DNA of 64,000 nt, from NCBI GenBank assembly GCA_034003625.1, contig JAVEYG010000023.1:1-64000 (forward strand), in the 5' to 3' direction. The notes under the pieces are model-generated. The model did not search any database. It saw only the letters and a program-made list of their open reading frames with translations, and had not been told where the DNA came from. The first letter of the stretch is position 1; every line of letters begins with the position of its first letter. This stretch comes from GWE2-42-39 sp034003625 (GTDB taxonomy: Bacteria > Bacteroidota > Bacteroidia > Bacteroidales > Prolixibacteraceae). This document shows positions 28,076 to 36,984 of this stretch, in pieces. Made by a program: the position numbers and the translations under genes.

Positions 28076-29032
28076 TCATAAATGTCTTCCTTTTTTCCGT
28101 TTTTTCGGGTGCGCCTTCATTCTATATTTTTTACCTTGCCCCAAAGTTCCATCGTTCATCTGATCTTGAATCTGCCAAATCAATTCTTTGACGATCAATG
28201 ACTTTAAGGTGCTTATGGCAATCCCATTTTTATTCCGATTCGTAATGGTTTGCGAAGAACTTTTTTTATTTTGATCGTGAGCCAACGATTCCTGTTTTGA
28301 AAGATAGAATTTTGGCCTTTCAGCAAAATCACTCATCCTCACCGGATGCCGAATCGGATTCCCTTGCTCATCGGTCACGAAAACCAAATGTCCCCGTCCA
28401 GCCTTTCTGACTTCCACGTTGAACAGCTCCAAAGCCATATTATACATTTCTTGGGATGCAATAAACTCCATCCGGTTAAGCTGCCCAAATAAACTTTCCA
28501 GGTTTTGCGTCAGGTTTCCGCTGGAGGCGGTAAATTTCAGGTTCATGAGTTCTTTCGGGATTTCCTGTTTTAGCTGGTATTTTTGTTCCAGGTCTTTGAC
28601 AAACTTTTGCATTTTATCTTTCTCATATCCGTCCCGAATCTTTTTACCCGTAGCTTTATCAATCCGGGTGGAAACAACATGAAAATGAATTCTTTCCAAA
28701 TCCTGGTGTTTGTAAACAAAGTAAGGCTGGTTGCCATAACCCATGTGCCCCATCATCCGGTCAATCTCCTGGCGGATGGTTTTATCATCCAGTTTCAGAA
28801 TATCCGAACTGGAAGGATTCACCGAGACGTGCAGACATTTCTTTTTTACCCGTTGGTTTTCTTTTTCAATGTCGTTCAGAATTTTCCAGCGGTGCCATTG
28901 ACCATATAAAAACGGATTGACCGATAAAGTATTGGCACTGTGAAAATAGGTGGCTGCACCTTCCTTTACTTTTGTTTCGTTGTAAAGAAAAGCATTCCGG
29001 GTATCGTTGGACTGGTGGATTACAATGATCAT
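28076..29032 (-). CDS. mobB: Relaxase/mobilisation nuclease (MobB-like, MOBP type)
   Basis: 318 residues. The relaxase domain (about 1-160) has the histidine motif RIHFHVVSTRI (about 117-127), an upstream KKCLHVSVNPSS motif and candidate nucleophile tyrosines near the N-terminus (FLYNE) and in YFVYKHQD. Relaxases of this type nick oriT and carry the strand into the recipient. The C-terminal part is basic, ending in a lysine/arginine cluster (KKRKKGRH). It follows the MobA-like gene by 11 bases, and the probable oriT lies upstream of both. This is the transfer initiator of the element. Confidence 0.88.
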   Translation of the reverse strand: MIIVIHQSNDTRNAFLYNETKVKEGAATYFHSANTLSVNPFLYGQWHRWKILNDIEKENQRVKKKCLHVSVNPSSSDILKLDDKTIRQEIDRMMGHMGYGNQPYFVYKHQDLERIHFHVVSTRIDKATGKKIRDGYEKDKMQKFVKDLEQKYQLKQEIPKELMNLKFTASSGNLTQNLESLFGQLNRMEFIASQEMYNMALELFNVEVRKAGRGHLVFVTDEQGNPIRHPVRMSDFAERPKFYLSKQESLAHDQNKKSSSQTITNRNKNGIAISTLKSLIVKELIWQIQDQMNDGTLGQGKKYRMKAHPKKRKKGRHL

Positions 29033-29043
29033 ATCAATGAATT

Positions 29044-29439
29044 CTATTTTTGTGAAGGGCTATCTTCAATCTGGTCCATGTACTGTTGCAGGACCGAAAA
29101 GCAGCCCCGAAGTTCCCCGAGGATCTGCTTGAACACCTGCCGGTCTCCGTCGGAGAATTGGTAGATGGAATTCGAGTTGATTCGTTTGGAAACCTGGTTC
29201 AGGTTAACCCCGACCTTGTTTAGCTCGTAATCCAGTTTGCGCACTAACAGTACAAATTCTTTGGAAGCTATCACCTTTTTGATTTCCCTTTTCTTGACCA
29301 GTTTGGCTCTGCAGAAATCACTCAACGTCAGGTAGCCTTCGTCTTTGCAACGCTTTAGTAACAGCCGTTTTTCCAGAGCAGTCAACCGGACCCGAACGCC
29401 CTGCCCCAACTTTTCGTGATCCGGTGTTTTTGGTCGCAT
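29044..29439 (-). CDS. MobA-like relaxosome accessory protein
   Basis: 131 residues with a ribbon-helix-helix-type N-terminus (RVRLTALEKRLLLKRCKDEG, LTLSDFCRAKLV) and helical C-terminal half (DYELNKVGVNLNQVSKRINS), as in MobA/MbpA and MobC relaxosome proteins of Bacteroidota elements. It would bind oriT and help the relaxase nick. It is the first gene of the mob pair and directly follows the candidate oriT region. Confidence 0.83.
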   Translation of the reverse strand: MRPKTPDHEKLGQGVRVRLTALEKRLLLKRCKDEGYLTLSDFCRAKLVKKREIKKVIASKEFVLLVRKLDYELNKVGVNLNQVSKRINSNSIYQFSDGDRQVFKQILGELRGCFSVLQQYMDQIEDSPSQK

Positions 29440-29484
29440 GGTTTCTACTGTTTAATGTTGTTGAACTGAAAATTTTACTGTGGA

Positions 29485-29580
29485 AAAGAGGGGGAATCTT
29501 CCTTTTCGGAAGGGAAAGCCCAGCCGGGAGGCACAAGGTTTTTGTGGAACAAAGACACATCTTGCATTCCCCTCTTTGTG
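29485..29580. other. Candidate origin of transfer
   Basis: The gap upstream of the MobA-like gene holds an inverted repeat, AAAGAGGGGGAAT (29485-29497) against ATTCCCCTCTTT (29566-29577), with one extra G. Next to its right arm is CATCTTGC (29558-29565), which resembles the nic consensus of MOBP relaxases (YATCCTG|Y), suggesting a nick between 29564 and 29565. Position beside the mob genes, intrinsic repeat and nic-like site agree, but the assignment is an inference. Confidence 0.45.
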
Positions 29581-29680
29581 TTAAGTTTTACCTCTTTGAT
29601 TTAACTGCTTTAGGTGTAAAAAGAAAGGGAAATCCTTTTACTTATTTCCCAATCTGTTTTGGAAGCGAGACTTAAAAAAT

Positions 29681-30364
29681 TCAACTGATTTTCTGTTTAG
29701 AACCTTTACTTTTTTCCTGTTTCTGATCCTCTGATTTTTGCATCTTCTCCTGTTTGAAATCAGAAAAACTGATGTTCCTTCCGGCGGCATTAACCTGGAG
29801 AGAGGCTGAGAACTTTTTATCGTTTTTACCCGTCATCCCATCTACGGTCACTTTTTGCCCTGCTGCCAGCTTTTCCTTTTGCTCAGATGTCAAAGTAACC
29901 CCCTTGATCTTTTCCGGGATTTGGATGTGCTTTGTCCGAAGTGGGATCAGTTCGTTGGTTTTGGGATCGATACTCAGATAGTAGCTGTCTTTTTTACCGT
30001 CCCTTCCGGTCAGTTCCACCGTTTTCCCCAGGTTCTTGTCATTTAATAATGCCCCTTTTTCTTCCTTGGTAAACTTGTGCCCCAGGTATTCATCCGGGAC
30101 AAACAGGCGCTGGATCGGATGGACTTTCACATCCACCTTGCCATCCTCTCCCTGGTGCAGGCGAAGTTTGGCCGGGATCCTGTAATCTTCCCCATTAATA
30201 TTTGCATTAATGGTGTAGAGCTTGTCGGAACGGAAACCGTTCAAAAAATCGGTCAGTTCCCGTTGTTCCATGTTTTTGACAAAATCCCTGTTTACGCCCG
30301 CTTTTTCCAGCTTGTCAAAAGGGATATCTTCTACTTTCATACGTGTGTTTTGTTGTTGTTCCAT
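29681..30364 (-). CDS. DUF4099/DUF3945 protein of conjugative elements
   Basis: 227 residues from MEQQQNTRM. A DUF4099-like N-terminal part (about 8-60; IPFDKLEKAGVNRDFVKNM) is followed by DUF3945-like repeats (about 65-200; YRIPAKLRLHQGEDGKVDV, FTKEEKGALLNDKNLGKTVEL, LTSEQKEKLAAGQKVTV). A polar tail is rich in K, Q and S. Proteins of this kind are common in Bacteroidota conjugative elements, but no biochemical role is established that I know of. A Met 21 codons earlier overlaps the upstream gene, so I prefer 30364. It lies between mobA and the coupling-protein gene on the same strand. Confidence 0.8.
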   Translation of the reverse strand: MEQQQNTRMKVEDIPFDKLEKAGVNRDFVKNMEQRELTDFLNGFRSDKLYTINANINGEDYRIPAKLRLHQGEDGKVDVKVHPIQRLFVPDEYLGHKFTKEEKGALLNDKNLGKTVELTGRDGKKDSYYLSIDPKTNELIPLRTKHIQIPEKIKGVTLTSEQKEKLAAGQKVTVDGMTGKNDKKFSASLQVNAAGRNISFSDFKQEKMQKSEDQKQEKSKGSKQKIS

Positions 30365-30383
30365 GATTTTAAATTTTAAAAGA

Positions 30384-30917
30384 TTAATCAACTTCGAAAA
30401 CGTGTTTTGCCCTGCGGTTCTGTTCAACCAGATCGCGAAGGGTTTTGTAAATATCCTGTGGGTTGGGAATTGCTTCCATTTTAAAAACCGGGGTGGTTTT
30501 ATCCGAGGTATAGATGGTCAGGTTGCCAAGGCCAAAAATCCGGTAGATAAATGGTCTGTCAATTCGGTAATCTTTCGCGCGATATAATTCTAAGAATTCA
30601 TGTTTTCTGTATAGTATTCCTGAATAGTAAAAAAGTTCTTCCGGGCTGATCTCATAGCGGATACAGGATATCTTCAGGATTTGATACCCCAGATACAAAG
30701 CGTACAAAAGGGTCAGATAAACCGGCAGGTTCGCGATATAGGTTTCAAACTGATCAGGGATAAAACCTGACGGCAGGTACCGTTGGATCAAATCATCCAA
30801 CAGGAAAAGGCCGGGAATTAGAAGAATACCCAATAAGAATACTGGCAGGTTAACCAGTTGGGATGGCTTAAATTTGATGACTGTTTCTTTGCTATTATTC
30901 ATGTTATTGTTATTCAT
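30384..30917 (-). CDS. Membrane protein with bacterial PH (YdbT/DUF304-like) domain
   Basis: 177 residues. Two membrane segments (about 22-42, LPVFLLGILLIPGLFLL; and 64-84, LPVYLTLLYALYLGY) precede a bacterial PH domain (about 88-165; IRYEISPEELFYYSGILYRKHEFLELYRAKDYRIDRP). The start overlaps the end of the coupling-protein gene by 4 bases (ATGA-type overlap), so it is translationally coupled to it. Its role in conjugation is unknown. It may assist the coupling protein at the membrane or act in surface adaptation. Confidence 0.82.
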   Translation of the reverse strand: MNNNNMNNSKETVIKFKPSQLVNLPVFLLGILLIPGLFLLDDLIQRYLPSGFIPDQFETYIANLPVYLTLLYALYLGYQILKISCIRYEISPEELFYYSGILYRKHEFLELYRAKDYRIDRPFIYRIFGLGNLTIYTSDKTTPVFKMEAIPNPQDIYKTLRDLVEQNRRAKHVFEVD

Positions 30918-32980
30918 GGCTTTTGTGTTTGGGATTGTCCGGGTTGATTTGCCTGACCTGCCTGGTTGGATGGATTGGCCTCGTCAGGCTTCGCTGGTTG
31001 CGACATTTCAGCTTTAGCTTTTGGAGTTTGCCTTGCTTTTTCCTGTTCTTTCTCCTTGTCAATGACCTTTTGATTGGCAATCCTTCGGATATCATTCTGG
31101 ATTTGGAGCCGGTTTCGTTCCAGTACTTCATTGATGTCATCAAACTCATAGAAATCAGGAATCGGCTGATAGGTTTTTTCTTCCTTGTCAATCTTTTCCG
31201 TATCGACATAAACCAGGCAGTTAAAATTCTTCTGAAGGATCAACTCTCCGTAGTTATCGGTCACCTGCCCGACCATATAGCCTTGCGGCAAAGTGGCAAT
31301 CTTTCCTTCCGGTACCAGGTAGTCCATCTGGGTAGAAATGGTGGTGCTTTGGACGTTCCGGTTAATGTTGATGGATTGGCGTTCCTGCAATATCTTTCCC
31401 ATCCGGCTTTGCATAAACTTGGCGGTTTCCCCGGCAGCCTGCCCGGAAAAGATGTTCCCGATGTTGGTTAAGATGGCGTTGGCCTGCTCTTTCCCATAAT
31501 CCCGGATGAGTTGGTCAATGGTCTGCATTCCCAGCAAAGTGGAAATCCGGTTGGCACGGGCTGTGGCAATCAATGTATCCAATCCCCGGAAATAAATCGT
31601 TGGCAGCTCATCAAAGATCAGCGATGCCGGGTGCTGCCCTTTCCGGTTAATGATCTTCAGCATCCGGGTGATATAAAGGGAAAGCACCGCCCCGTACATT
31701 TCAATGCGAAGCGGGTTATTGGCAAGGCAAACGACTTTAGGTGATTTGGGATTATTAATGTCCAGGGAAAAATCATTACCTGAACAGATCCAGTAGATCT
31801 CCCGGCTGATAATCTTGGAAATGGCGATTTTCAGGCTTCCCAATTGTCCTTCCAGTTGCTCGTTTGCCTTTCGCTGGTAAGCACTCACAAATGGGTTGAT
31901 GATCCCCACAACATCCCTTTCCTGGCCAAGCACTTCAAACAGGTCGTCATAGTCCAGTTGCAGCAGTTCAATGGCATGGGGAAGCGTGCAGAATATCCCA
32001 CCCCTGTACCTTTTTAAAAACCAGATCACCGCTGCAAAAAAGGAAACAGCACTTTCCGAGAAAAACTCCCCTTGTTTTTTGATCCATTCCCGGTTCAGGT
32101 TGTAAAGGATTGTCCGGCTGGATTCAAAAGCGTCGATGGGGCTTTCCATCAGTTCCGGTGCCAGCGGGTTACACCGGAAGGATTTTCGGATATCATCAAA
32201 GTTGATCACATAAAACCGGCTGGTATCCGGCAGGTTGCCTTTCATCTTTGCCTTTAGGAAATAGTTATAAGCCACCAGCGATAAATCAGGATATTTAAAA
32301 TCATAGACGCACAACGAAAAACCTTTCCTCAGATGCTGTCTAATAAATGGCAGTACCACCGAATAGGATTTCCCGGAGCCAGGGGTTCCGATCACCATCG
32401 TTCCCCGGAATGGGTTTACGATATTGATCCAGCCTTCGTGCTCTTTCCCTTTTTGTGTGTAACGGGTAGGCAGGTTGATGGAATATTCGTTGGTTTTCAG
32501 GACTTCCTCCTGCGGAAAGTTTTCGTTTTCCTGGTTAAACCTATCTTTCATCAAATTGACGGTGATCAGTTTGGAGATATTGTCAAAACCGATATTCAGG
32601 ATGACAAAACCAACAAAGGAGGCGACCAGGTAACCGGGATCGTAGCGATCCACAAGTAGCAGGCTCCCCCAGAAAAGGACCATCCCGACGATTGTTTGTG
32701 TTACAATGTTGGAAACCTTTAGTTCCCGGTCTTTGTGGGCTTTGGTACCGACGCAGGTGATCACCAAAAAAAACATGCAAACCAGCTTGGACAGGTAAAG
32801 ATCGGTAAGGAAATTCAGCCGGTAGAGTTTGGTAATGATAGGGCCCAGCTCCAGGATAAAAATACCCCACCCGGCAAAATACTCAAGCCGGCTTAAATAC
32901 ATCGACAAAAACAGCAGAAGATAGCTGAAAAAGCGGAAACCTTCATGCAGGCGGACAAGTTCTCTGGGTTCGTTAATCAC
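30914..32980 (-). CDS. Type IV coupling protein (VirD4/TraG-like, MobC of CTnDOT-type elements)
   Basis: 688 residues. N-terminal membrane segments (about 15-125) lead to the ATPase with Walker A GTPGSGKSY (about 197-205), Walker B-like ASLIFDELPTIYF (about 455-467) and the QAAGETAKFMQSRMG segment. The C-terminus is low-complexity (Q, A, P, N). It links the relaxase-DNA complex to the secretion channel and powers DNA transfer. The start is a GTG preceded by AAAG. It lies between the tra operon (traN 42 bases upstream) and the PH-domain gene, so it probably shares the long tra transcript. Confidence 0.92.
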   Translation of the reverse strand: MINEPRELVRLHEGFRFFSYLLLFLSMYLSRLEYFAGWGIFILELGPIITKLYRLNFLTDLYLSKLVCMFFLVITCVGTKAHKDRELKVSNIVTQTIVGMVLFWGSLLLVDRYDPGYLVASFVGFVILNIGFDNISKLITVNLMKDRFNQENENFPQEEVLKTNEYSINLPTRYTQKGKEHEGWINIVNPFRGTMVIGTPGSGKSYSVVLPFIRQHLRKGFSLCVYDFKYPDLSLVAYNYFLKAKMKGNLPDTSRFYVINFDDIRKSFRCNPLAPELMESPIDAFESSRTILYNLNREWIKKQGEFFSESAVSFFAAVIWFLKRYRGGIFCTLPHAIELLQLDYDDLFEVLGQERDVVGIINPFVSAYQRKANEQLEGQLGSLKIAISKIISREIYWICSGNDFSLDINNPKSPKVVCLANNPLRIEMYGAVLSLYITRMLKIINRKGQHPASLIFDELPTIYFRGLDTLIATARANRISTLLGMQTIDQLIRDYGKEQANAILTNIGNIFSGQAAGETAKFMQSRMGKILQERQSININRNVQSTTISTQMDYLVPEGKIATLPQGYMVGQVTDNYGELILQKNFNCLVYVDTEKIDKEEKTYQPIPDFYEFDDINEVLERNRLQIQNDIRRIANQKVIDKEKEQEKARQTPKAKAEMSQPAKPDEANPSNQAGQANQPGQSQTQKP

Positions 32981-33022
32981 CTTTGGAAGATTAGAGGGTT
33001 CGAATGTCAGAATATTAGAATA

Positions 33023-33823
33023 TCAGAGTTTACGGGCTTTCAGGATGTCCTTGTTCTTAATCTCCAGGCTAAGTTTGCGCCCGGTATTACCCAGGGCTTT
33101 TTCAAGCATCTCGATTTGAAGGACCCGATGATCAGGAATCGTCAGTTTTGGAAGGACAAAAACTTCCCGGATCGTTGTTTTAGCCGGGATAACTTTTACA
33201 TCATACCGCTGGTAAGAAGGAAAGATTTGGTATTCTTGTACATTGGTTGCCTTATGCTGTTTTTTATCATCAATCCACCAGTGAAAACCTTCCACATCAT
33301 AAGTCAGGTTGTTTTTGTTTGTCATTTCCACCTCAAAAAACAGGGCGTCGCTTTTCAAATAGATATTCTTCAACCGGAGTTTGATACCATCCTTTTCGGC
33401 CTTTCTTCGTTTGACATGGCTCTTCTTTTTGGAAAGAACCTGATCACTTAATTCCTTCAGCACGTAATCGGGCATCATCCCACCGGAGTAGCTTCCGGCT
33501 TTTTCGGAAGCAAAAGACCTGAGATCATATGTGATTTCATCGGTGTCGGCATATTCCAGGATCAGCGAATAGATCCTCCCGGCACAAACAACAGTTAGCG
33601 AAGACTGCTTTTCAAAAGCTCCGGTGGCTTTAATCCGGATAAGGTTAGGAAGTTCCGGGACTGTTTCTGCCAGGATCAGCGCAGGATCACCTACCTGCAG
33701 GTAGGAAACCTTGTCCGGGCAGACCAGGTGGGTGGCTTTGTTTTCACAGACCGGCAAATCAATTTGAGCAAACGCGGAGAAATAGAAAATCAGGATAGGA
33801 ATAATAATGACAAAAGTTTTCAT
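33023..33823 (-). CDS. traN: Conjugative transposon protein TraN (DUF4138)
   Basis: 266 residues with a signal peptide (about 1-19, ending SAFAQ) and a beta-rich body typical of Bacteroidota TraN: TKNNLTYDVEGFHWWIDDKKQHK-type strands (about 175-195), YQRYDVKVIPAKTTIREVFV and LEIEMLEKALGNTGR near the end. TraN is thought to be a periplasmic or outer-membrane part of the mating channel, in the position of VirB9. It is the last tra gene visible, and no TraO, TraP or TraQ follows: the next gene is the coupling protein. Confidence 0.85.
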   Translation of the reverse strand: MKTFVIIIPILIFYFSAFAQIDLPVCENKATHLVCPDKVSYLQVGDPALILAETVPELPNLIRIKATGAFEKQSSLTVVCAGRIYSLILEYADTDEITYDLRSFASEKAGSYSGGMMPDYVLKELSDQVLSKKKSHVKRRKAEKDGIKLRLKNIYLKSDALFFEVEMTNKNNLTYDVEGFHWWIDDKKQHKATNVQEYQIFPSYQRYDVKVIPAKTTIREVFVLPKLTIPDHRVLQIEMLEKALGNTGRKLSLEIKNKDILKARKL

Positions 33824-33828
33824 GGCAT

Positions 33829-34995
33829 TTATTTTTGATTGATTAAATAGACAAGGGTGTTTTTCTTAACGGTCACTTTTTTCAGACGGACCATCTTAAA
33901 AAGGGATTGGGCCGTCCGGTCGGCAGCCCGGACACCGGCATAGGTCAGCGGATCGGTTGTGACACCAAAAATGGAGGAGGTATTGGTTGAACTTCCGACC
34001 TCTTTCGCTACTTTCCGGGCGGCATTATCGGGAACATACAGGCCCTCCAATCCATCCAGGTCATGGATGGAAAGATCAACCGGCAGAAAGCTATCCTGCG
34101 CAGGAATTTGTGTCACATGAACATGCAGCCGCTCGTTTTTAATCTGGCAGATCCCGTAAATAAAGGTGTTTTTATAGATGGTCTTTCCATTCACCCGGCA
34201 CTCTTCCAGCAGGCGTATTTTGATCCGGTTGCCGTCCAGAACGGTGGTGGTTTCATAGACTTCGGCCTTGATGAGTGAGCCTTGCGATATTTTCTGATTG
34301 AAGCCTTTCTCAACATTCTTTTCCAGGTTAAAGCTGGTTGACTTTCGGACTTCCAGTTCCTTTAATTTCCGGTTGGCCTCTTTTAGATGAAACTGAAGGG
34401 AATCATTCTGACGGTTTAAGATGATATTCTCATCAAAAACTTGGTTCAACTGTTCAATCCCGGTCTTCCGTAAAACCGGTTGGGACGCACTGGATTTTGA
34501 TGTGGTGACCGGCTTTATATTTGAAGCTTTTTGATCCTTTTCATCTTCCGGATTATTTCCTTCCAGTTCTTTTCGAACCTGCTCTTCTTTTTGTTTGATG
34601 TGGGTTAACAGGTTATTGGACACAGCGGCATTTACTCCGGGCATTTGGGAATCATTTGATGCTTTCGCAGAATCTCCGGGAGTTGTTATTCTCACATCCA
34701 TTTGTCCCAGCGAATCATCCCCCATAACGTTGTAATCATGAGTACTGACCACTTGGCTTTTATTTTGCTGATAGGCTTCCATCTTGTCGAAGATCTCGAT
34801 GGATTTATCCGCCTCCGGAAGCTCGTAATTGGCGCCGGTCGATTTTCCGGGTTTCAGGCTTTCTTCCCCGGTCTGCTTCCCCGCATTTTTTCCACCTCCC
34901 AGGATGTAAAAGATCAGCACCACAAAGGGAAGCAGGGCCAGTGGCAGGATCAAAAGCGCCTTATTCTTTTTCAGGAACGTGTAGGTTGTTTTCAT
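33829..34995 (-). CDS. traM: Conjugative transposon protein TraM (VirB10-like)
   Basis: 388 residues. A short cytoplasmic tail and one membrane segment (about 14-33; ALLILPLALLPFVVLIFYIL) are followed by a long polar linker (about 40-240) and a C-terminal domain (about 245-388; SLIKAEVYETTTVLDGNRIKIRLLEE, VNGKTIYKNTFIYGICQI) like the barrel-forming part of TraM/VirB10 proteins. It would span the envelope and gate the channel. It overlaps the TraL-like gene by 35 bases in another frame and is followed by traN after 5 bases. Confidence 0.88.
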   Translation of the reverse strand: MKTTYTFLKKNKALLILPLALLPFVVLIFYILGGGKNAGKQTGEESLKPGKSTGANYELPEADKSIEIFDKMEAYQQNKSQVVSTHDYNVMGDDSLGQMDVRITTPGDSAKASNDSQMPGVNAAVSNNLLTHIKQKEEQVRKELEGNNPEDEKDQKASNIKPVTTSKSSASQPVLRKTGIEQLNQVFDENIILNRQNDSLQFHLKEANRKLKELEVRKSTSFNLEKNVEKGFNQKISQGSLIKAEVYETTTVLDGNRIKIRLLEECRVNGKTIYKNTFIYGICQIKNERLHVHVTQIPAQDSFLPVDLSIHDLDGLEGLYVPDNAARKVAKEVGSSTNTSSIFGVTTDPLTYAGVRAADRTAQSLFKMVRLKKVTVKKNTLVYLINQK

Positions 34996-35314
34996 GAATG
35001 TTTTGCTTTAAAAGGTTCTCAAAGGAATCCGCTGGCATTTCAAAGGGAGAGGTAGCAGGGGACTGATAAGCCGGTTGCTCCATGCCTGTTGGTAGGGCGT
35101 CTAACTTTTCGTGGCTGAACTTTCCGGCGGGAAAAAGGATAAATGAGAGGGCAAAAGCTAAAAACAGGATGCCCAGGAAAAACAGCCACTTGGTTTTTCG
35201 CTTTAACGGGCTCAGGCTTTCATCCTGTTCATCTATCCGGTTAACCCACCGGGTAAAGCGGCTTACATCTTTAAATTGTGGTGATTTAATTTTATTGGTA
35301 TTTGTATTTTTCAT
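34961..35314 (-). CDS. traL: TraL-like small membrane protein
   Basis: 117 residues with one membrane segment (about 43-62; KWLFFLGILFLAFALSFILF) after a basic cytoplasmic part (about 1-42; FTRWVNRIDEQDESLSPLKR) and a short polar exterior. Size, topology and place between traK and traM match TraL (DUF3989-type) of CTnDOT-like operons. The 3' end overlaps traM by 35 bases. The role in the channel is not defined. Confidence 0.65.
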   Translation of the reverse strand: MKNTNTNKIKSPQFKDVSRFTRWVNRIDEQDESLSPLKRKTKWLFFLGILFLAFALSFILFPAGKFSHEKLDALPTGMEQPAYQSPATSPFEMPADSFENLLKQNIHENNLHVPEKE

Positions 35315-35331
35315 GGCTTCAGGAAAAAGAA

Positions 35332-35958
35332 TTAAAATGATTTTCGTTTGATGGTTTCCAGGTCGGTATTGTCTATAATTCGCCAGCCCTCAATCAGAAA
35401 CCCGTGCGGGTTATAGTCGGTGCGGGAAATGTTGCGAAGTTGCCCCGTGGTTTGCAGAATGCGGATCGTAATATTCGAAGTACGGACAATCTTTTGCTTC
35501 CCAAAGTAACTGAACCGGTAAGGATAGCTGGAAAAATCCAGCTTAATGGAATCGGTCTGGACGGTCATGCTGATATCCGAGGCGATCACCTGGTTATAGA
35601 CACTGTTTTCCTTGAACGACTGGTATTGTTCCATGGCCGAGCGGTCGGCCAGGTAAAGGGCTTCCCGGACATTGTTTTCGATGTATTGCTTGTCCGGTTC
35701 CAGGGTGAAAAACAGTTGATGAAAGCGTTTCACGTGGTCACGGGCTTCTGCATCCCGGTTTTCAGTTATATCTTCCCGAAGGGCAACCAGCAAAGATTTG
35801 CCATTGTCCAACACATAGATCTTTTGCCGGGACTGATCGGCCAGCTTCAGCGACAGGGTAAAGATGTAACCGCTCAGCCCGCTCAACCCAATATTGACAG
35901 CTAATAGCACATAAACGGTAAAGCGGAACTTACGCTGAATATCAAAGATTTTTCTCAT
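35332..35958 (-). CDS. traK: Conjugative transposon protein TraK (VirB8-like)
   Basis: 208 residues from MRKIFDIQRKFRF; the frame is open 15 codons further up, but this Met gives the usual TraK start. One membrane segment (about 10-32; FTVYVLLAVNIGLSGLSGYIFTL) precedes a periplasmic domain (about 60-205; DHVKRFHQLFFTLEPDKQYIENNV, DFSSYPYRFSYFGKQKIVR, GFLIEGWRIIDN) typical of TraK. It is thought to nucleate channel assembly in the inner membrane, as VirB8 does. Confidence 0.9.
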   Translation of the reverse strand: MRKIFDIQRKFRFTVYVLLAVNIGLSGLSGYIFTLSLKLADQSRQKIYVLDNGKSLLVALREDITENRDAEARDHVKRFHQLFFTLEPDKQYIENNVREALYLADRSAMEQYQSFKENSVYNQVIASDISMTVQTDSIKLDFSSYPYRFSYFGKQKIVRTSNITIRILQTTGQLRNISRTDYNPHGFLIEGWRIIDNTDLETIKRKSF

Positions 35959-36021
35959 TGGTGATTGATATTTTTTATTTCTTGGATATTGATCATTGAG
36001 CATTCGTCATTGGATATTTGT

Positions 36022-36972
36022 CTATCTCATCGCACCCTTTGTAGCGGCCATCACGGCAGCTGTGCGAATCAATCTTCCACCTCCGGAACCGGTCCCGGAT
36101 GCCTGCACAATCCAGGAAGCTATTTTGGGTACCATTGCCATCCCGATAATCCCGCAGACCGGTACCACCAGGTTGGATACAAAAAACAGGGAGGGCTGGT
36201 AAAACAGCATCGAATGGATCAGGGCAATCTCCCGGTCCAGCACATAGATCAGCACTTCCTGAACCAGGGATAGGATAATCAGTGCGATGGGCAAATACAG
36301 GTTCACGTTGATAAACCGGGCGATCCATCCCAGGTAATTGTCCTGAAACCCGTCAAAGATTGACAGGGCAAAGACCAGCGGGCCGAAAACCACCAAAAGC
36401 ACACAAAACACCGTTCGGAGAAACGCGATCAAATAAACCAGTACTTCGAACAGGGATTCCAGCAGTTGCCTTACCGCATCCATGATATAAAAATTGATCT
36501 GGTGTTGCAAAGCCCTGCCGGATATGATGTTGTAGGTGGTCAACAAAAGGTTGATCCCTTTGTCCCATAGGGCTGCTTCTTTTTCCTCGTTTTCATAGAA
36601 AAGGGGCATATCAACAGCCAAAATGGCATCCTGCTTTTCTTCCAGCTTTTCCACCACCAGGTGCTTTTTGCTGGCATAGATTGATTCCGAAAGGTGGGTC
36701 AGTCCTTTGGTGGGTACCATCAACAAATTGATGAACGGTCCCCAGAAGGTGATTACCAGCACCAGGGCGAACGGACGAAGCAGTGGGAGCAGGAAAACCG
36801 GGTTATCGGCAATCAACTGCTCATATATTCGCTTGGAGATGTAAAAGAAAGCGGCAATGCCCCCGATTGCCCGTGCCATATCCACCAGCATCCCGGCATT
36901 ATCAATTCCGGTTTGCACCATCGCATCGGTAAAAGCGAAAAATCCGTCGGTTGTAATTACTTGTAAAAGCAT
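36022..36972 (-). CDS. traJ: Conjugative transposon protein TraJ (VirB6-like)
   Basis: 316 residues with five or six hydrophobic segments (for example IGGIAAFFYISKRIYEQL at about 38-55, LLRPFALVLVITFWGPFINLL at about 65-86, VLVYLIAFLRTVFCVLLVVFG at about 183-203, ALIILSLVQEVLIYVL at about 230-245). The conserved GIIGMAMVPKIASWIVQASG sits near the end. It forms the inner-membrane pore region of the mating apparatus. I use the ATG at 36972; a GTG two codons earlier is also possible. It follows the unknown gene 36985-37710 by 12 bases. Confidence 0.9.
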   Translation of the reverse strand: MLLQVITTDGFFAFTDAMVQTGIDNAGMLVDMARAIGGIAAFFYISKRIYEQLIADNPVFLLPLLRPFALVLVITFWGPFINLLMVPTKGLTHLSESIYASKKHLVVEKLEEKQDAILAVDMPLFYENEEKEAALWDKGINLLLTTYNIISGRALQHQINFYIMDAVRQLLESLFEVLVYLIAFLRTVFCVLLVVFGPLVFALSIFDGFQDNYLGWIARFINVNLYLPIALIILSLVQEVLIYVLDREIALIHSMLFYQPSLFFVSNLVVPVCGIIGMAMVPKIASWIVQASGTGSGGGRLIRTAAVMAATKGAMR

Positions 36973-36984
36973 TTGCACTTGGAT

